Counted from the first letter of the stretch, positions 1 through 8,990 are shown. The stretch: 64,000 nucleotides of DNA from Leifsonia sp. NPDC080035 (GCF_040050925.1 NZ_CP157390.1:3906001-3970000); one strand, 5' to 3'. Made by a program: numbers and translations. The notes: a model not told the origin generated them from the sequence alone.

Positions 1-769
1 TCCGCAGCGTGTTCGCGTCGGCGCGGTTGTAGACGCAGGCGACCTCGGTGTTCTGGTAGACCTTGGCCTTCGCGGCGATGTACGCCTCCAGCGACCCGTG
101 CCAGTCGAGGTGGTCGTCGGCGATGTTGAGGCAGGCGGCCGAGTACGGCTGCAGCTCCCCTCCGGCGTTCCGGTTCACCCAGTGCAGCTGGTAGCTGGAG
201 AGCTCGACCACGAGGACGTCGAAGCCCTGCGGGTCGCGGATCGCGTCGAGCACCGGCACCCCGATGTTGCCGCACGGCGCGACCCGGGAGCCGCCGGCGA
301 GCAGCATCGTCGCGGTCAGCTGCACGGTCGTCGTCTTGCCGTTGGTGCCCGTGACGCAGATCCAGTCGGCCGGGTCGCCGACCTTGTCGCGCAGCCGCCA
401 CGCCAGCTCGATGTCGCCCCAGACCTGGATGCCGCGCTCGGCGGCCCAGAGCAGCAGCGGGTGATCCCAGTGGAAGCCGGGTGAGACGACGATCAGCTCG
501 GGGTCGAACTCGACAAGCCGCTCGGGTGCGGCGCTCAGGTCCGGCTCCTCGAGCAGCTCCGCGCCGATCACCTCGAGCAGCATCGCACGCTCCTCGTCCG
601 CCTTCGAAGCGACGACGAGGACCTCCGCGCCCAGCTCGGCGAGGGTGTCCGCCACCGAGAAGCCGGTGACGCCGAGGCCGTAGACCGCGACCCGGAGGCC
701 GGACCAGTCGTGGTGCCAGCTGGTGAGCGCGGCCAGGCGCTCCTGCAGGGCGGTCACGTCGCGAGCCAT
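1..769 (-). CDS. murD: UDP-N-acetylmuramoylalanine--D-glutamate ligase MurD (3' end beyond window)
   Basis: Cytoplasmic Mur ligase adding D-glutamate to the first amino acid of UDP-MurNAc. About 256 N-terminal residues are visible. A Rossmann start (VAVYGLGVTGFS) lies near residues 27-38 and the ATP loop GTNGKTTT at about 141-148, followed by the conserved NIG (GNIGVPVLD) and ELSSYQL motifs. I chose ATG at 769, which overlaps the last 16 bases of mraY, typical of the tightly packed division cluster. The C-terminal domain is cut by the window edge. Identity is firm from the motifs and the murE-murF-mraY-murD order. In B-type peptidoglycan the first residue may be glycine rather than alanine; the sequence cannot settle that. 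Confidence 0.95.
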   Translation of the reverse strand, partial: MARDVTALQERLAALTSWHHDWSGLRVAVYGLGVTGFSVADTLAELGAEVLVVASKADEERAMLLEVIGAELLEEPDLSAAPERLVEFDPELIVVSPGFHWDHPLLLWAAERGIQVWGDIELAWRLRDKVGDPADWICVTGTNGKTTTVQLTATMLLAGGSRVAPCGNIGVPVLDAIRDPQGFDVLVVELSSYQLHWVNRNAGGELQPYSAACLNIADDHLDWHGSLEAYIAAKAKVYQNTEVACVYNRADANTLR

Positions 770-1869
770 TCGAGGTAGAAGGTGCCGACACCGGCGGCGA
801 CGAGCAGGCCGCCGACGATCCAGAACCGCACGACGACGGTCACCTCCGCCCATCCCTTCAACTCGAAGTGATGGTGGATCGGACTCATCAGGAAGATGCG
901 TCTGCCGTGGGTCAGCTTGAAGTACGCCCGCTGGACGATGACCGAGCCGGCCTCGATGACGAAGAGGCCGCCGATCAGCACCAGCAGCAGCTCGGTGTGG
1001 CTGAGGATGGCGAGGGCGGCGACAGCGCCGCCGAGGGCGAGCGAGCCGGTGTCGCCGAGGAAGATCTGCGCGGGCGAGGTGTTCCACCAGAGGAAGCCGA
1101 CCACGGCTCCGACGATCGCGGTGGCCACGATCGCCAGGTCGAACGGGTCGCGCACCTCGTAGCACTTCGGGATGTTCTCCGGATTGAGGTTCGGGCTCGC
1201 GCACGACTGGATCGACTGCCAGAAGCCGATGATGATGTACGCGCCGATGGCGAGGATGCTGGCGCCGGAGGCGAGGCCGTCCAGGCCGTCCGTCACGTTC
1301 ACGCCGTTGGAGGTGGCGGCGACGATGAAGTTGATCCAGATCAGGTAGAGCCCGTAGCCGACGATGACGCCGATCGCGCCGAACCGCGTGATCGCGCCGA
1401 AGTCGAGCCCGGAGAGATCCCGGATGAACGACACGCTCATCGTGGCGGGCGTCTCCCCCCGGCCGTTCGGGAACATGATCGCCAGCAACGCCCAGACCGT
1501 CGCGACGACGACCTGACCGCCGACCTTCGCCCATCCCGTCAGGCCGAGACTGCGCTCGCGCCGGGTCTTCAGGAAGTCGTCGATGAAGCCGACGACGCCG
1601 AGCCCGACCATGAGGAACAGCACGAGGAGCGCCGACACGCTCGTCTCGTCCCCGGTCAGCAGCAGCGCGACGAAGTAGCCGAACAGCGTGCCGAGGATGA
1701 CGACGATGCCGCCCATGGTCGCCGTCCCGCGCTTGGCGTGGTGGCTCTGCGGGCCGTCGTCGCGGATGAACTGGCCCCACTGCAGGCGGTGGAACAGCCG
1801 GATGAACAGCGGCGTCAGGAAGAGCGAGAACGCCATCGACAGCGCACCGGAGGTCAGCAGGGCTCTCAC
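754..1869 (-). CDS. mraY: Phospho-N-acetylmuramoyl-pentapeptide transferase MraY
   Basis: Integral membrane enzyme that transfers phospho-MurNAc-pentapeptide from UDP to undecaprenyl phosphate, giving lipid I. The 371-residue length is normal. About ten hydrophobic segments are visible. Signature elements are the aspartate pair in FIDDFLK (about 96-101), the NVTDGLDG block (about 191-198) and the C-terminal PIHHHFELKGW loop. The start ATG overlaps the murF stop by 4 nt and the end overlaps murD by 16 nt, so it is translationally coupled in the dcw operon. No unusual features. Confidence 0.97.
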   Translation of the reverse strand: MRALLTSGALSMAFSLFLTPLFIRLFHRLQWGQFIRDDGPQSHHAKRGTATMGGIVVILGTLFGYFVALLLTGDETSVSALLVLFLMVGLGVVGFIDDFLKTRRERSLGLTGWAKVGGQVVVATVWALLAIMFPNGRGETPATMSVSFIRDLSGLDFGAITRFGAIGVIVGYGLYLIWINFIVAATSNGVNVTDGLDGLASGASILAIGAYIIIGFWQSIQSCASPNLNPENIPKCYEVRDPFDLAIVATAIVGAVVGFLWWNTSPAQIFLGDTGSLALGGAVAALAILSHTELLLVLIGGLFVIEAGSVIVQRAYFKLTHGRRIFLMSPIHHHFELKGWAEVTVVVRFWIVGGLLVAAGVGTFYLEWLAT

Positions 1870-3278
1870 GAGAACAATTCTCCCAGTCGGTCGCCGAGGA
1901 AGCGCAGCCCCGCGGAGTTCGAGGACTTCACCAGCACGGTGTCACCGGAGCGCAGGGCGCCCTTCAGGTGGTCGTACGCGGCGTCCTGCGTGTCGAAGTA
2001 GAGGGACTCGCCGTCCCACGACCCCTCGTTGATCGCGGAGATGTGCATCCGCCGGGCCGAGGGGCCGACGACGATCAGCTGGTCGATCCCGAGCCGCACG
2101 GCGAGCAGGCCGATGCGGTCGTGCTCCTCCCCGGAGAACTCGCCCAGCTCGCTCATCTCGCCGAGGACGGCGATCGTGCGCTCGTCCGGGCTCGTGATCT
2201 GCGCGAGCGTCTTGATGGCGGCGGCCATCGAGTCCGGGCTCGCGTTGTACGCGTCGTTGATGATGGTGACGCCGCCGGCGCCGCCCATCACCTCCATCCG
2301 CCAGCGCTCGGCGCGCTGGACGCGCTGCAGGCCGTCGACGATGAGGTCGATGCCGACATCGAGCGTGTGCGCTGCCGCCGCGGCGGCAAGCGCGTTCATC
2401 ACGTGGTGCTCGCCGAGCACCCCGAAACGCACGGGACGGGACTGCCCGTCCGGCAGGTGCAGGGTGAAGGACGTGCCGCGGGAACCCGAGACGATGTCCG
2501 TGGCGCGCACGGCGGCGCGCTCGTCGAGGCCGAACCAGAGCACCCGGGCGACCGTCTTGTCCTGCATCGACGCGACGCGCGGGTCGTCGATGTTCAGAAT
2601 GGCGACGTCCGACTCCAGCAGGTCGCTGACCATCTCGGTCTTCGCGGCCAGGGTCTTCTCGATGCCGCCGAACTCGCCGGCATGGGCGAGTCCGACCTTG
2701 AGCACGATGCCGATGTCGGGGCGCGCCATGCGCACCAGCCTGGCGATCTCGCCGATGCCGCTCGCGCCCATCTCGGCGACGAGGAACTGCGTCTCCTCGG
2801 TCACCTCGATCATCGTGACCGGGGCGCCCACCTCGTTGTTGAACGAGGCGCGCGGCGCGATGGTCGGGCCGACCGGCTCGAGGATCTCGCGCAGGAGGTT
2901 CTTGGTCGTCGTCTTGCCGTTCGAGCCGGTGACACCCACGATCTTCAGGTTCCCGAGCGCGCGGACGCGGGCGATGACCTCGGTGGCGAGGTCGCCGAGC
3001 GCCACGACGGTGTCCTCGACGAGGAGCTGCGGGACCGCGAGGTCGAGCGCGTGGTCGACCACGATCAGCGCGGCGCCCGCCTCGGCGGCCTGCGGCGCGA
3101 ACAGGTGGCCGTCGGTGACCTCGCCCGGCTTGGCGAAGAAGACGGTGCCGGGGACGACCTCACGGGAGTCGGTGGTGGAGAGCCCGGTGATGGCGGTCTC
3201 CGGCGTCGCGCCGGTTCCGTCGAGCAAGAGGGTGCCGCGGGTCGCCGCGGCGATCTCGGCGAGGGTGAGGGCGATCAT
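1866..3278 (-). CDS. murF: UDP-MurNAc-tripeptide--D-alanyl-D-alanine ligase MurF
   Basis: Cytoplasmic Mur ligase adding the terminal D-Ala-D-Ala dipeptide to the UDP-MurNAc-tripeptide. It has 470 residues, the usual length. The ATP loop GSNGKTTTK is at about 118-126; RASFNNEVGAP, VAEMGA and INDAYNASPDSM are family motifs. It starts directly after the murE stop (3279) and overlaps mraY by 4 nt. The third residue of its substrate depends on MurE, whose specificity motif is unusual here. Confidence 0.97.
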   Translation of the reverse strand: MIALTLAEIAAATRGTLLLDGTGATPETAITGLSTTDSREVVPGTVFFAKPGEVTDGHLFAPQAAEAGAALIVVDHALDLAVPQLLVEDTVVALGDLATEVIARVRALGNLKIVGVTGSNGKTTTKNLLREILEPVGPTIAPRASFNNEVGAPVTMIEVTEETQFLVAEMGASGIGEIARLVRMARPDIGIVLKVGLAHAGEFGGIEKTLAAKTEMVSDLLESDVAILNIDDPRVASMQDKTVARVLWFGLDERAAVRATDIVSGSRGTSFTLHLPDGQSRPVRFGVLGEHHVMNALAAAAAAHTLDVGIDLIVDGLQRVQRAERWRMEVMGGAGGVTIINDAYNASPDSMAAAIKTLAQITSPDERTIAVLGEMSELGEFSGEEHDRIGLLAVRLGIDQLIVVGPSARRMHISAINEGSWDGESLYFDTQDAAYDHLKGALRSGDTVLVKSSNSAGLRFLGDRLGELFS

Positions 3279-4832
3279 CTAGAGCCAGCCTGCCTCTCGC
3301 AGCGCGAGCCGCGCGTCGTCGCGGGCGGAGTACGGGATGCGCTCCCCCGCGACCTCCTGATAGTCCTCGTGCCCCGGGCCGGCGTAGAGCACGACGTCGC
3401 CGTCGCCCGCGAGCGAGAGCGCCGTGCGGAAGGCGGCACGCGGGTCCGGCACCTCGTACAGCTCCAGGTCGGGGACGGCGGCGCGCGCGCCGTCGAGCAG
3501 CGCGGCGCGGATGGCCGCCGGGTCCTCCCAGCGCGGGTGGAAGTCGGTGATGACGACCGCGTCCGATCCCCGCGCGGCGATCGCGCCCATGTCGGCGCGC
3601 TTCGTGGTGTCACGGTCGCCGTCGGCGCCGAACACCATGACGATGCGTCCCTCGGTGACCTTGCGGAGCGCGTTCAGCGTGGAGAGGAACGCGTCCGGGG
3701 TGTGGCCGTAGTCGATGAAGACGACGGGGCCGCGGTCCCCGGAGAGCCGCTCGGTGCGGCCGGGCACGTACGCGTCGATGCCGCCATCGCGCTCCAGTGC
3801 CGCGCCGATCGCCTCCAGGTCGTAGCCGGACTCCACCAGCATCACGATCGCGAGCGCCGCGTTGGCCGCGTTGTACGCGCCGAGCAGCGGCACGCTCGTG
3901 CGCAGGACGCGCCCCTCCGGGCCCTCCAGCGTGAACGCGGTGTGCGTCAGCGCCTCCTCGTCGACGGTGAGCCGCCACTCGGCGTCGGAGCCGGGCGACG
4001 AGGACAGCGTGGTGACCGGGATGCGGGACTGCTCGACGAGCGCCCGGCCCCAGTCGGAGTCGACCGTGACGACACCGCGGCGGGCGCGGTCCGGCTGGAA
4101 CAGCTCGAGCTTCGCCTCGAAGTAGTCGTCCATCGCCGCGTAGTCGTCGAGGTGGTCGTGGCTGAGATTCGTGAAGCCGACGACGTCGAACTCGATGCCG
4201 TCGACGCGGTGGCGGCTGAGCGCCTGCGCGGAGACCTCGATGGCGACCGCGCGGACGCCCTCCTCGCGCATCCGGGCGAGCAGCGCGTGCAGCTCGGTCG
4301 CCTCGGGCGTGGTGAGCTTGCTGGTGATCGCCTGCTCGCCGATGCGGCGCTCCGCGGTGGAGGTGAGGCCGGCCACGACGCCGAGCTGGCCGAGGATCGC
4401 GTACAGCAGGTACACGACGCTGGTCTTGCCGTTGGTGCCGGTGACCCCGAACAGGGTCGCGGAGTTCTCGTCGGTGCGGTAGATCCAGGCGGCGACGGCG
4501 CCGAGCGCGGCGCGCGGGTCGGGCGTGACGATGATCGGCAGGCCGGACTCGGCGGCGATCTCCGCGCCCTCCTCGTCGGTCAGGATGGCGACAGCGCCCG
4601 CCTCGGCGGCGGCGGCCGCGTAGGTCGCTCCGTGCGCGTTGCGTCCGGGGACCCCGACGTAGAGGTCGCCCGGCTCGACGGCGGAGCTGGCAAGGGCCGC
4701 ACCGGTGACCTCGACGGCGTCGAGGTCGCCCCGGCAGTCCAGCCCGAACTCCGCTACCAGCTGGGCGAGCGGGCGGGCGACGGGATGCTCGGGGCGCAGG
4801 GATGAGGGCGCCGGTCCTGTCACGGGGCTCAC
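3279..4832 (-). CDS. murE: UDP-MurNAc-dipeptide--diamino acid ligase MurE (atypical specificity motif)
   Basis: Cytoplasmic Mur ligase adding the third, diamino residue of the stem peptide. It has 517 residues with the ATP loop GTNGKTS at about 132-138, TTPEATELH, a TNLSHDHLD block and a YGHTPDA block in the C-terminal domain. The motif that reads DNPR in diaminopimelate-adding enzymes is D-F-H-P-R at 430-434, followed by WEDP. One residue is inserted and Asn is lost. Known Microbacteriaceae walls are of B type, with diaminobutyrate, ornithine or lysine at position 3, so the natural substrate is probably not meso-diaminopimelate. The gap to ftsI is 18 nt. Confidence 0.93.
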   Translation of the reverse strand: MSPVTGPAPSSLRPEHPVARPLAQLVAEFGLDCRGDLDAVEVTGAALASSAVEPGDLYVGVPGRNAHGATYAAAAAEAGAVAILTDEEGAEIAAESGLPIIVTPDPRAALGAVAAWIYRTDENSATLFGVTGTNGKTSVVYLLYAILGQLGVVAGLTSTAERRIGEQAITSKLTTPEATELHALLARMREEGVRAVAIEVSAQALSRHRVDGIEFDVVGFTNLSHDHLDDYAAMDDYFEAKLELFQPDRARRGVVTVDSDWGRALVEQSRIPVTTLSSSPGSDAEWRLTVDEEALTHTAFTLEGPEGRVLRTSVPLLGAYNAANAALAIVMLVESGYDLEAIGAALERDGGIDAYVPGRTERLSGDRGPVVFIDYGHTPDAFLSTLNALRKVTEGRIVMVFGADGDRDTTKRADMGAIAARGSDAVVITDFHPRWEDPAAIRAALLDGARAAVPDLELYEVPDPRAAFRTALSLAGDGDVVLYAGPGHEDYQEVAGERIPYSARDDARLALREAGWL

Positions 4833-4850
4833 TTTCAGTAGACGGTGTTT

Positions 4851-6602
4851 CTAGTAGTAGGGCGGATAGTCCGCCGGGCTCGACGTGGAGGGCTTCACCC
4901 GGTAGGTCTTCAGCACCTGACTCATGATCGTGTGGAACAGCGGAGCGGCGGCTGCCGACGAAGTAATGGTAGTCGGGAAGCCGAGGTTGACCGAAACGAC
5001 GTACTGTGGATCGTCCACCGGAGCGACGCCCATGACCGACACGTAGTAGGACGGCAGGTAGCCGCCGTGGCCGTCCGCCTGCTGGGCCGTACCGGTCTTC
5101 GCGGCGACCCGGTAGCCCGGGATCTGGAGCTGCTTGGCGAGCTCGCCCTTGGTGGTCACCGACTCCATCATCCCGAGTGTCGTCGCCGCCGCCTGGGGCG
5201 AGACGACCTTCACCGGTGTGGTCTTCGGGACGTCCGTCAGCGTGCCGTCCGCCTGCTCGCAGCCCTCGACCATCGTGAGCGGGATGCGGGTGCCGCCGTT
5301 GGCGAGCGCCTGGTAGGCACCGACCATCTGCAGCTGGGTCGCCGAGACGCCCTGGCCGAACATGGTGGCGTACTTGGTCTGGTCGTCCCAGTCCTTGACC
5401 GGGTTCAGCTGTCCGGAGGACTCCCCGGGGTACGGCAGGCCGGTGTCGTCGCCGATCCCGAACTTCTTCATGTAGTCGTAGCGGGTCTGGTCGGTGAGCC
5501 GCTTGCCGAGCTGGGACATGCCGGTGTTGGACGACATCATCAGCACGCCGGTGAGCGTGAGCTGCAGCGGGTCGTGGTATCCGGAGTCGTGCAGGTCGGC
5601 GCCGTTGCCCGACTGCCACGAGTACGGGGCGAGCACCTGGGTCTCCGGACCGGCCTTGCCCTGGTCCACCAGCATCGCCGCCGTGAGCGCCTTGAAGGTC
5701 GATCCCGGCTCGCGCGGGTCGGTCAGGGACTGCAGCCGCCAGTACGAGGGGTCGGTCGCGTCGATGTTGTTCGGGTCGAGCGAGGGCCACTGCGCGATCG
5801 CCTTGATCTTGCCGGTCTTCGCCTCCGCCACGGTCACGAAGCCGAACTTCGAACCGGTGGCCGCCACCTGCTGCGCGAGGGTCTGCTCGGCGAACCACTG
5901 CATGTCGCTGTCGACGGTGAGCTTGACGGTCCCGCCGTCCTTCGCCTTCTTCTGGACGACGGTGCTCCCGGGGATGGCGACGCCGTCCGCGCCCCGCTGA
6001 TAGGTCTCCTCGCCGTTCTGGCCGGCGAGGCAGCTGTTCTCGCTCTGCTCGAGCCCGCCGTTGCCCGCCTGCGAGACGTAGCCGAGCAGGTTCCCCGCGA
6101 CGGCGCCGTTCGGGTAGCTGCGCGACTGCGTCTTGTCGAACGTCAGCCAGCCGTACGGGAGCTTGTCGAGCTTGTCGAACATGCTCACATCCATGCCCGA
6201 CTTGATGAGGACGTACTGCGACTCCGGGTCCGCCTTGAGTGCGTCGTCGAAGAGCTTGAGCACCGCGTCGCCGCCCTGCCCGGTGATCGCGCCGATCTTC
6301 TTCGCGGCCTCGACCATCTTGGCGCGTCCCGACGCGCCCTTGCCCACCGCATCCCGCGGCGACGCCTGGGCGCTGTAGGTGTAGACCGTGGTCGCGAGCA
6401 CCGTGCCGTCCGCAGCGACGATGTCTCCGCGGTTGCCGTACAGCGTCGTCGACGCCTCCTTGGTGTTGATCGACTTCCGCTGCAGCGCGTCGGCGTTCAC
6501 GACCTGGATGTCCACCAGCTTGACGCCGAGGATGCAGACCGTCGCGGCGACAGCGGCGACCGTCAGCGCGGTGCGCCGCCGGAGCATCTTCTTGGTGACC
6601 AT
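4851..6602 (-). CDS. ftsI: Division-specific peptidoglycan transpeptidase (class B penicillin-binding protein) FtsI/PbpB
   Basis: Septal transpeptidase crosslinking peptidoglycan during division. It has 583 residues: a short cytoplasmic tail, one membrane anchor (about 10-30), a PBP dimerisation domain and a penicillin-binding domain. Active-site motifs are STFK (Ser at about 301), SSN (357-359) and KTGT (502-505). No PASTA repeats follow the catalytic domain. It sits between the FtsL-like gene and murE, the usual order. The long opposite-strand open frame over this region is a high-GC shadow. Confidence 0.96.
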   Translation of the reverse strand: MVTKKMLRRRTALTVAAVAATVCILGVKLVDIQVVNADALQRKSINTKEASTTLYGNRGDIVAADGTVLATTVYTYSAQASPRDAVGKGASGRAKMVEAAKKIGAITGQGGDAVLKLFDDALKADPESQYVLIKSGMDVSMFDKLDKLPYGWLTFDKTQSRSYPNGAVAGNLLGYVSQAGNGGLEQSENSCLAGQNGEETYQRGADGVAIPGSTVVQKKAKDGGTVKLTVDSDMQWFAEQTLAQQVAATGSKFGFVTVAEAKTGKIKAIAQWPSLDPNNIDATDPSYWRLQSLTDPREPGSTFKALTAAMLVDQGKAGPETQVLAPYSWQSGNGADLHDSGYHDPLQLTLTGVLMMSSNTGMSQLGKRLTDQTRYDYMKKFGIGDDTGLPYPGESSGQLNPVKDWDDQTKYATMFGQGVSATQLQMVGAYQALANGGTRIPLTMVEGCEQADGTLTDVPKTTPVKVVSPQAAATTLGMMESVTTKGELAKQLQIPGYRVAAKTGTAQQADGHGGYLPSYYVSVMGVAPVDDPQYVVSVNLGFPTTITSSAAAAPLFHTIMSQVLKTYRVKPSTSSPADYPPYY

Positions 6603-6618
6603 GCGCGCGCCCGTCCCG

Positions 6619-7326
6619 TCAGTGCGTCACCGGTGTCGGCAACGCTCCCTGCAACGGTACGGACGGCTTCTGCTGCGTCCCGGACGCCGCACCCGCGCTT
6701 GCGGAATTCCCAGCTTGGCCCGCCGCCTTGTGAGCGTCGGCCGCCTTCTGGCCGCCGGTCGCGGCTGCACCGGCCTTTGTCACGAGCGGCACCCCGGCGA
6801 GCTGCGAATTCGGGACGAGGTTGCCCTGCCCGCCCGTCACCGTCCCGGCCGCGCCGCTCGCCGCGATCGGCGCGCCGAGCACGGCGCCGTCGGAGAGCCG
6901 CAGATACGCGGGGTTGCTGTTGCTGACCATCCCGAGCGCGTTCGCGTTCGCGGCGAGGTTCTGCGGGGACGTCAGCCGGTTCAGGTCTTCGGAGGCCGCC
7001 TGGTACGAGCGCTGCAGCTCCGTCTGCTTGGACTGCAGCGAGCTCAGCTGGTACGCGCCCTGGGAGACCGCGATGCTCAGCAGCAGCTGCGCCACGACGA
7101 TCACCAACAGGGCGGAGATCGCGACGACCGCGTAGAGGGTGCGGGGGCGCGCGCGGCGCTGACTGCGTGTGGAGACGACCTCGAGGTGGGTGGGGCGCGC
7201 CCGCTGCCGATCGGTCTCGATCGGCTCCGGGGCCAGGACGGCGGCGGTCGCCGCGCCTCCCGTCGAAGGGGCCCAGTGGATGGCCGGCCGCCTGCGTGCG
7301 GCGGCGCCTGCCAGGTTCGTGCTCAC
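6619..7326 (-). CDS. FtsL-like membrane division protein
   Basis: A 235-residue bitopic protein with a cytoplasmic N-terminal tail of about 65 residues, one membrane segment (about 66-88, rich in Val, Ile and Leu) and a short coiled coil (LQSKQTELQRSYQ), then an Ala/Gly-rich extracytoplasmic tail. Similarity to FtsL is topological and positional: it lies between rsmH (4-nt overlap) and ftsI (16-nt gap), exactly where FtsL is encoded in actinobacteria. FtsL usually joins FtsB and FtsQ to activate the FtsW-FtsI synthase. The low-complexity C-terminus is longer than in enterobacterial FtsL. Function is inferred from context. Confidence 0.8.
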   Translation of the reverse strand: MSTNLAGAAARRRPAIHWAPSTGGAATAAVLAPEPIETDRQRARPTHLEVVSTRSQRRARPRTLYAVVAISALLVIVVAQLLLSIAVSQGAYQLSSLQSKQTELQRSYQAASEDLNRLTSPQNLAANANALGMVSNSNPAYLRLSDGAVLGAPIAASGAAGTVTGGQGNLVPNSQLAGVPLVTKAGAAATGGQKAADAHKAAGQAGNSASAGAASGTQQKPSVPLQGALPTPVTH

Positions 7327-8285
7327 GAGTCCCTCCTCACTCGTTCGGCCGCGCGCAGGCGCACCGGGGTGGCCCTCGGGTTGGCGGCCTTCTCTTCCTC
7401 GTCCGCGAGTTCGGCCCCGCGGATGAGCAGCTTCAGTTCCGGTCGGTGCTCCGGCAGCTCAACCGGCAGACCGGCGGGCGCGCTCGAGCGGGACCGCGTC
7501 TGCAGTTCGCGCTTGACGATCCGGTCCTCCAGCGACTGGTACGCCTCGACGACGATGCGACCGCCGACGGCCAGGGCGTCGATGGCGGCCGGGATGGCGC
7601 GCTCGAGCACCGACAGCTCCTGGTTGACCTCGATGCGCAGCGCCTGGAAGACGCGCTTGGCGGGATGCCCCTGCCGCTGCACGGCGGCCGGCGTCGCCTT
7701 CTGGATGAGGTCGACCAGCTGCCCGGAGCGCACCAGGGGCGCGGTCTGTCGGCTGTCGACGATGCGCTTCGCGTAACGGGCGGCGAGCTTCTCCTCGCCG
7801 TAGTCGCGGAAGATCCGGCGGAGGTCCGCCTCGGAGTACTCGGCGAGGACGACCTCCGCGGTCAGTTCGCTCGTGCCGTCCATCCGCATGTCCAGCGGCG
7901 CGTCCTTGGAGTAGGAGAAGCCGCGCTCGACGCGGTCGAGCTGCAACGAGGAGACCCCGAGGTCGAACAGGATGCCCTGCACCGCGGGGATGCCGAGGCC
8001 GTCGAGCGCGTCGCGGATTCCGTCGTAGACGGTGTGCACGAGGTGCACCCGGTCGCCGAAGCGGGCGAGCCGCTCCCCCGCGATCGCGAGCGCCTCGGGG
8101 TCGCGGTCGAGGCCGACCAGGGTGACATCGGGGAACCGCTCGAGCACGCCGGCGGAGTGGCCGCCCATCCCGAGGGTCGCGTCCACGAAGACGGCGCCCG
8201 GCTCCTGGAGGGCGGGCGCGAGCAGTTCGATGCAGCGCTCGAGGAGCACCGGGGTGTGGATGTCGGAGTTCGGCTCGTCGCTCAT
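7323..8285 (-). CDS. rsmH: 16S rRNA (cytosine(1402)-N4)-methyltransferase RsmH (MraW)
   Basis: SAM-dependent methyltransferase modifying C1402 of 16S rRNA. The SAM-binding glycine motif is VDATLGMGGHSAGVLE, followed by GLDRDPEAL, LFDLGVSS and the C-terminal block VEVNQEL-like (IEVNQELSVLE). I start it at ATG 8285, where the family-typical HTPVLLERC follows within a few residues. An in-frame ATG at 8321 would add 12 residues with no family support. It lies about 100 nt after mraZ and overlaps the FtsL-like gene by 4 nt. Confidence 0.95.
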   Translation of the reverse strand: MSDEPNSDIHTPVLLERCIELLAPALQEPGAVFVDATLGMGGHSAGVLERFPDVTLVGLDRDPEALAIAGERLARFGDRVHLVHTVYDGIRDALDGLGIPAVQGILFDLGVSSLQLDRVERGFSYSKDAPLDMRMDGTSELTAEVVLAEYSEADLRRIFRDYGEEKLAARYAKRIVDSRQTAPLVRSGQLVDLIQKATPAAVQRQGHPAKRVFQALRIEVNQELSVLERAIPAAIDALAVGGRIVVEAYQSLEDRIVKRELQTRSRSSAPAGLPVELPEHRPELKLLIRGAELADEEEKAANPRATPVRLRAAERVRRDS

Positions 8286-8385
8286 GGTTTGAAGGACCCA
8301 CCCCTGGTTCCGGATCCCCATCCATCCCGACCTGACACCGGGGAAGTGGTGTCAGGGCGTATGGCTGGGAGTCCGGCGCCAGGCG

Positions 8386-8817
8386 CTAGAACAGTCCCGG
8401 GATCACCTCCTCCTCCGTGTTCGCGAACGTCGCTTCCTGCTCCGCGAGGTAGGTCTCCCACGCCTCGGCGTCCCAGATCTCCGCGCGGCTTCCCGCTCCG
8501 ATCACGACCAGGTCGCGATCGAGCCCCGCGTACGAGCGCAGCGTGGTCGGGATGGTCACCCGGTTCTGCTTGTCCGGGACCTCCGCGCTCGCTCCCGAGA
8601 GGAACACGCGCAGGTAGTCGCGGGCCTGCTTGCTCGTCACCGGCGCCTGCCGGATCTTCTCGTGGAGCGATTCGAACTCGCGCTGCGAGAAGACGTAGAC
8701 GCAGTGCTCCTGGCCGCGGGTGAGGACGAGGCCGGACGCGAGTTCATCCCGGAATTTGGCCGGCAGGATGATGCGCCCCTTCTCGTCCAGTTTCGGGGCA
8801 TAGGTACCGAGGAACAT
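8386..8817 (-). CDS. mraZ: Transcriptional regulator MraZ
   Basis: First gene of the division and cell wall cluster, a DNA-binding protein that represses its own operon in several bacteria. It has 143 residues from ATG 8817 (MFLGTYAPKLDEKGR). The two SpoVT/AbrB-like halves each carry the conserved DEKGR / DKQNR plus P-A/T pattern (LDEKGRIILPAKFR and VPDKQNRVTIPTTLR). An ATG 27 nt upstream is in frame but precedes the conserved family start. Three GTGGA boxes at 10-bp spacing lie 43-67 nt upstream, matching the known MraZ operator layout. Confidence 0.95.
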   Translation of the reverse strand: MFLGTYAPKLDEKGRIILPAKFRDELASGLVLTRGQEHCVYVFSQREFESLHEKIRQAPVTSKQARDYLRVFLSGASAEVPDKQNRVTIPTTLRSYAGLDRDLVVIGAGSRAEIWDAEAWETYLAEQEATFANTEEEVIPGLF

Positions 8818-8859
8818 CGGATCCCACCCCCATCTCCCGGCCACGGTCGCGGTGCTGGC

Positions 8860-8884
8860 TCCACTTTACTCCACTTCCATCCAC
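8860..8884 (-). promoter_or_regulatory. Probable MraZ operator: three GTGGA boxes at 10-bp spacing
   Basis: On the minus strand GTGGA occurs at 8884-8880, 8874-8870 and 8864-8860, exactly 10 bp apart, just upstream of mraZ. MraZ proteins are known to bind tandem short G-rich boxes (TGGGN in Escherichia coli) with 10-bp periodicity, so this is the likely autoregulatory site. A possible -35 hexamer TTGACC lies further upstream (8926-8921 on the minus strand), with no clear -10. Confidence 0.7.
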
Positions 8885-8955
8885 AAAATCAGCAACTGCG
8901 CCCAAATCGCCTCGAAGTGGGGTCAATTCACCCCGTGAACACGCGGAAATCTGGC

Positions 8956-8990
8956 GTGGAGGGAAGTGGAGGGAAATCGGGCGAAGTGGA
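8956..8990 (+). promoter_or_regulatory. Second cluster of GTGGA boxes in the opposite orientation
   Basis: GTGGA occurs on the plus strand at 8956-8960, 8966-8970 and 8986-8990, with a degenerate position at 8976, so the 10-bp phase is kept. It lies between the terminator of the upstream DUF3040 gene and the mraZ operator and points the other way. It could be a second MraZ site or part of a looped operator. No plus-strand gene starts nearby, so its purpose is unclear. Confidence 0.45.

Noticed and set aside
1968..4805. 945-residue plus-strand open frame opposite murF and murE
   Set aside because: Composition is Arg/Gly/Asp-rich without domains, typical antisense shadow of high-GC genes; murE and murF on the minus strand have full motifs.
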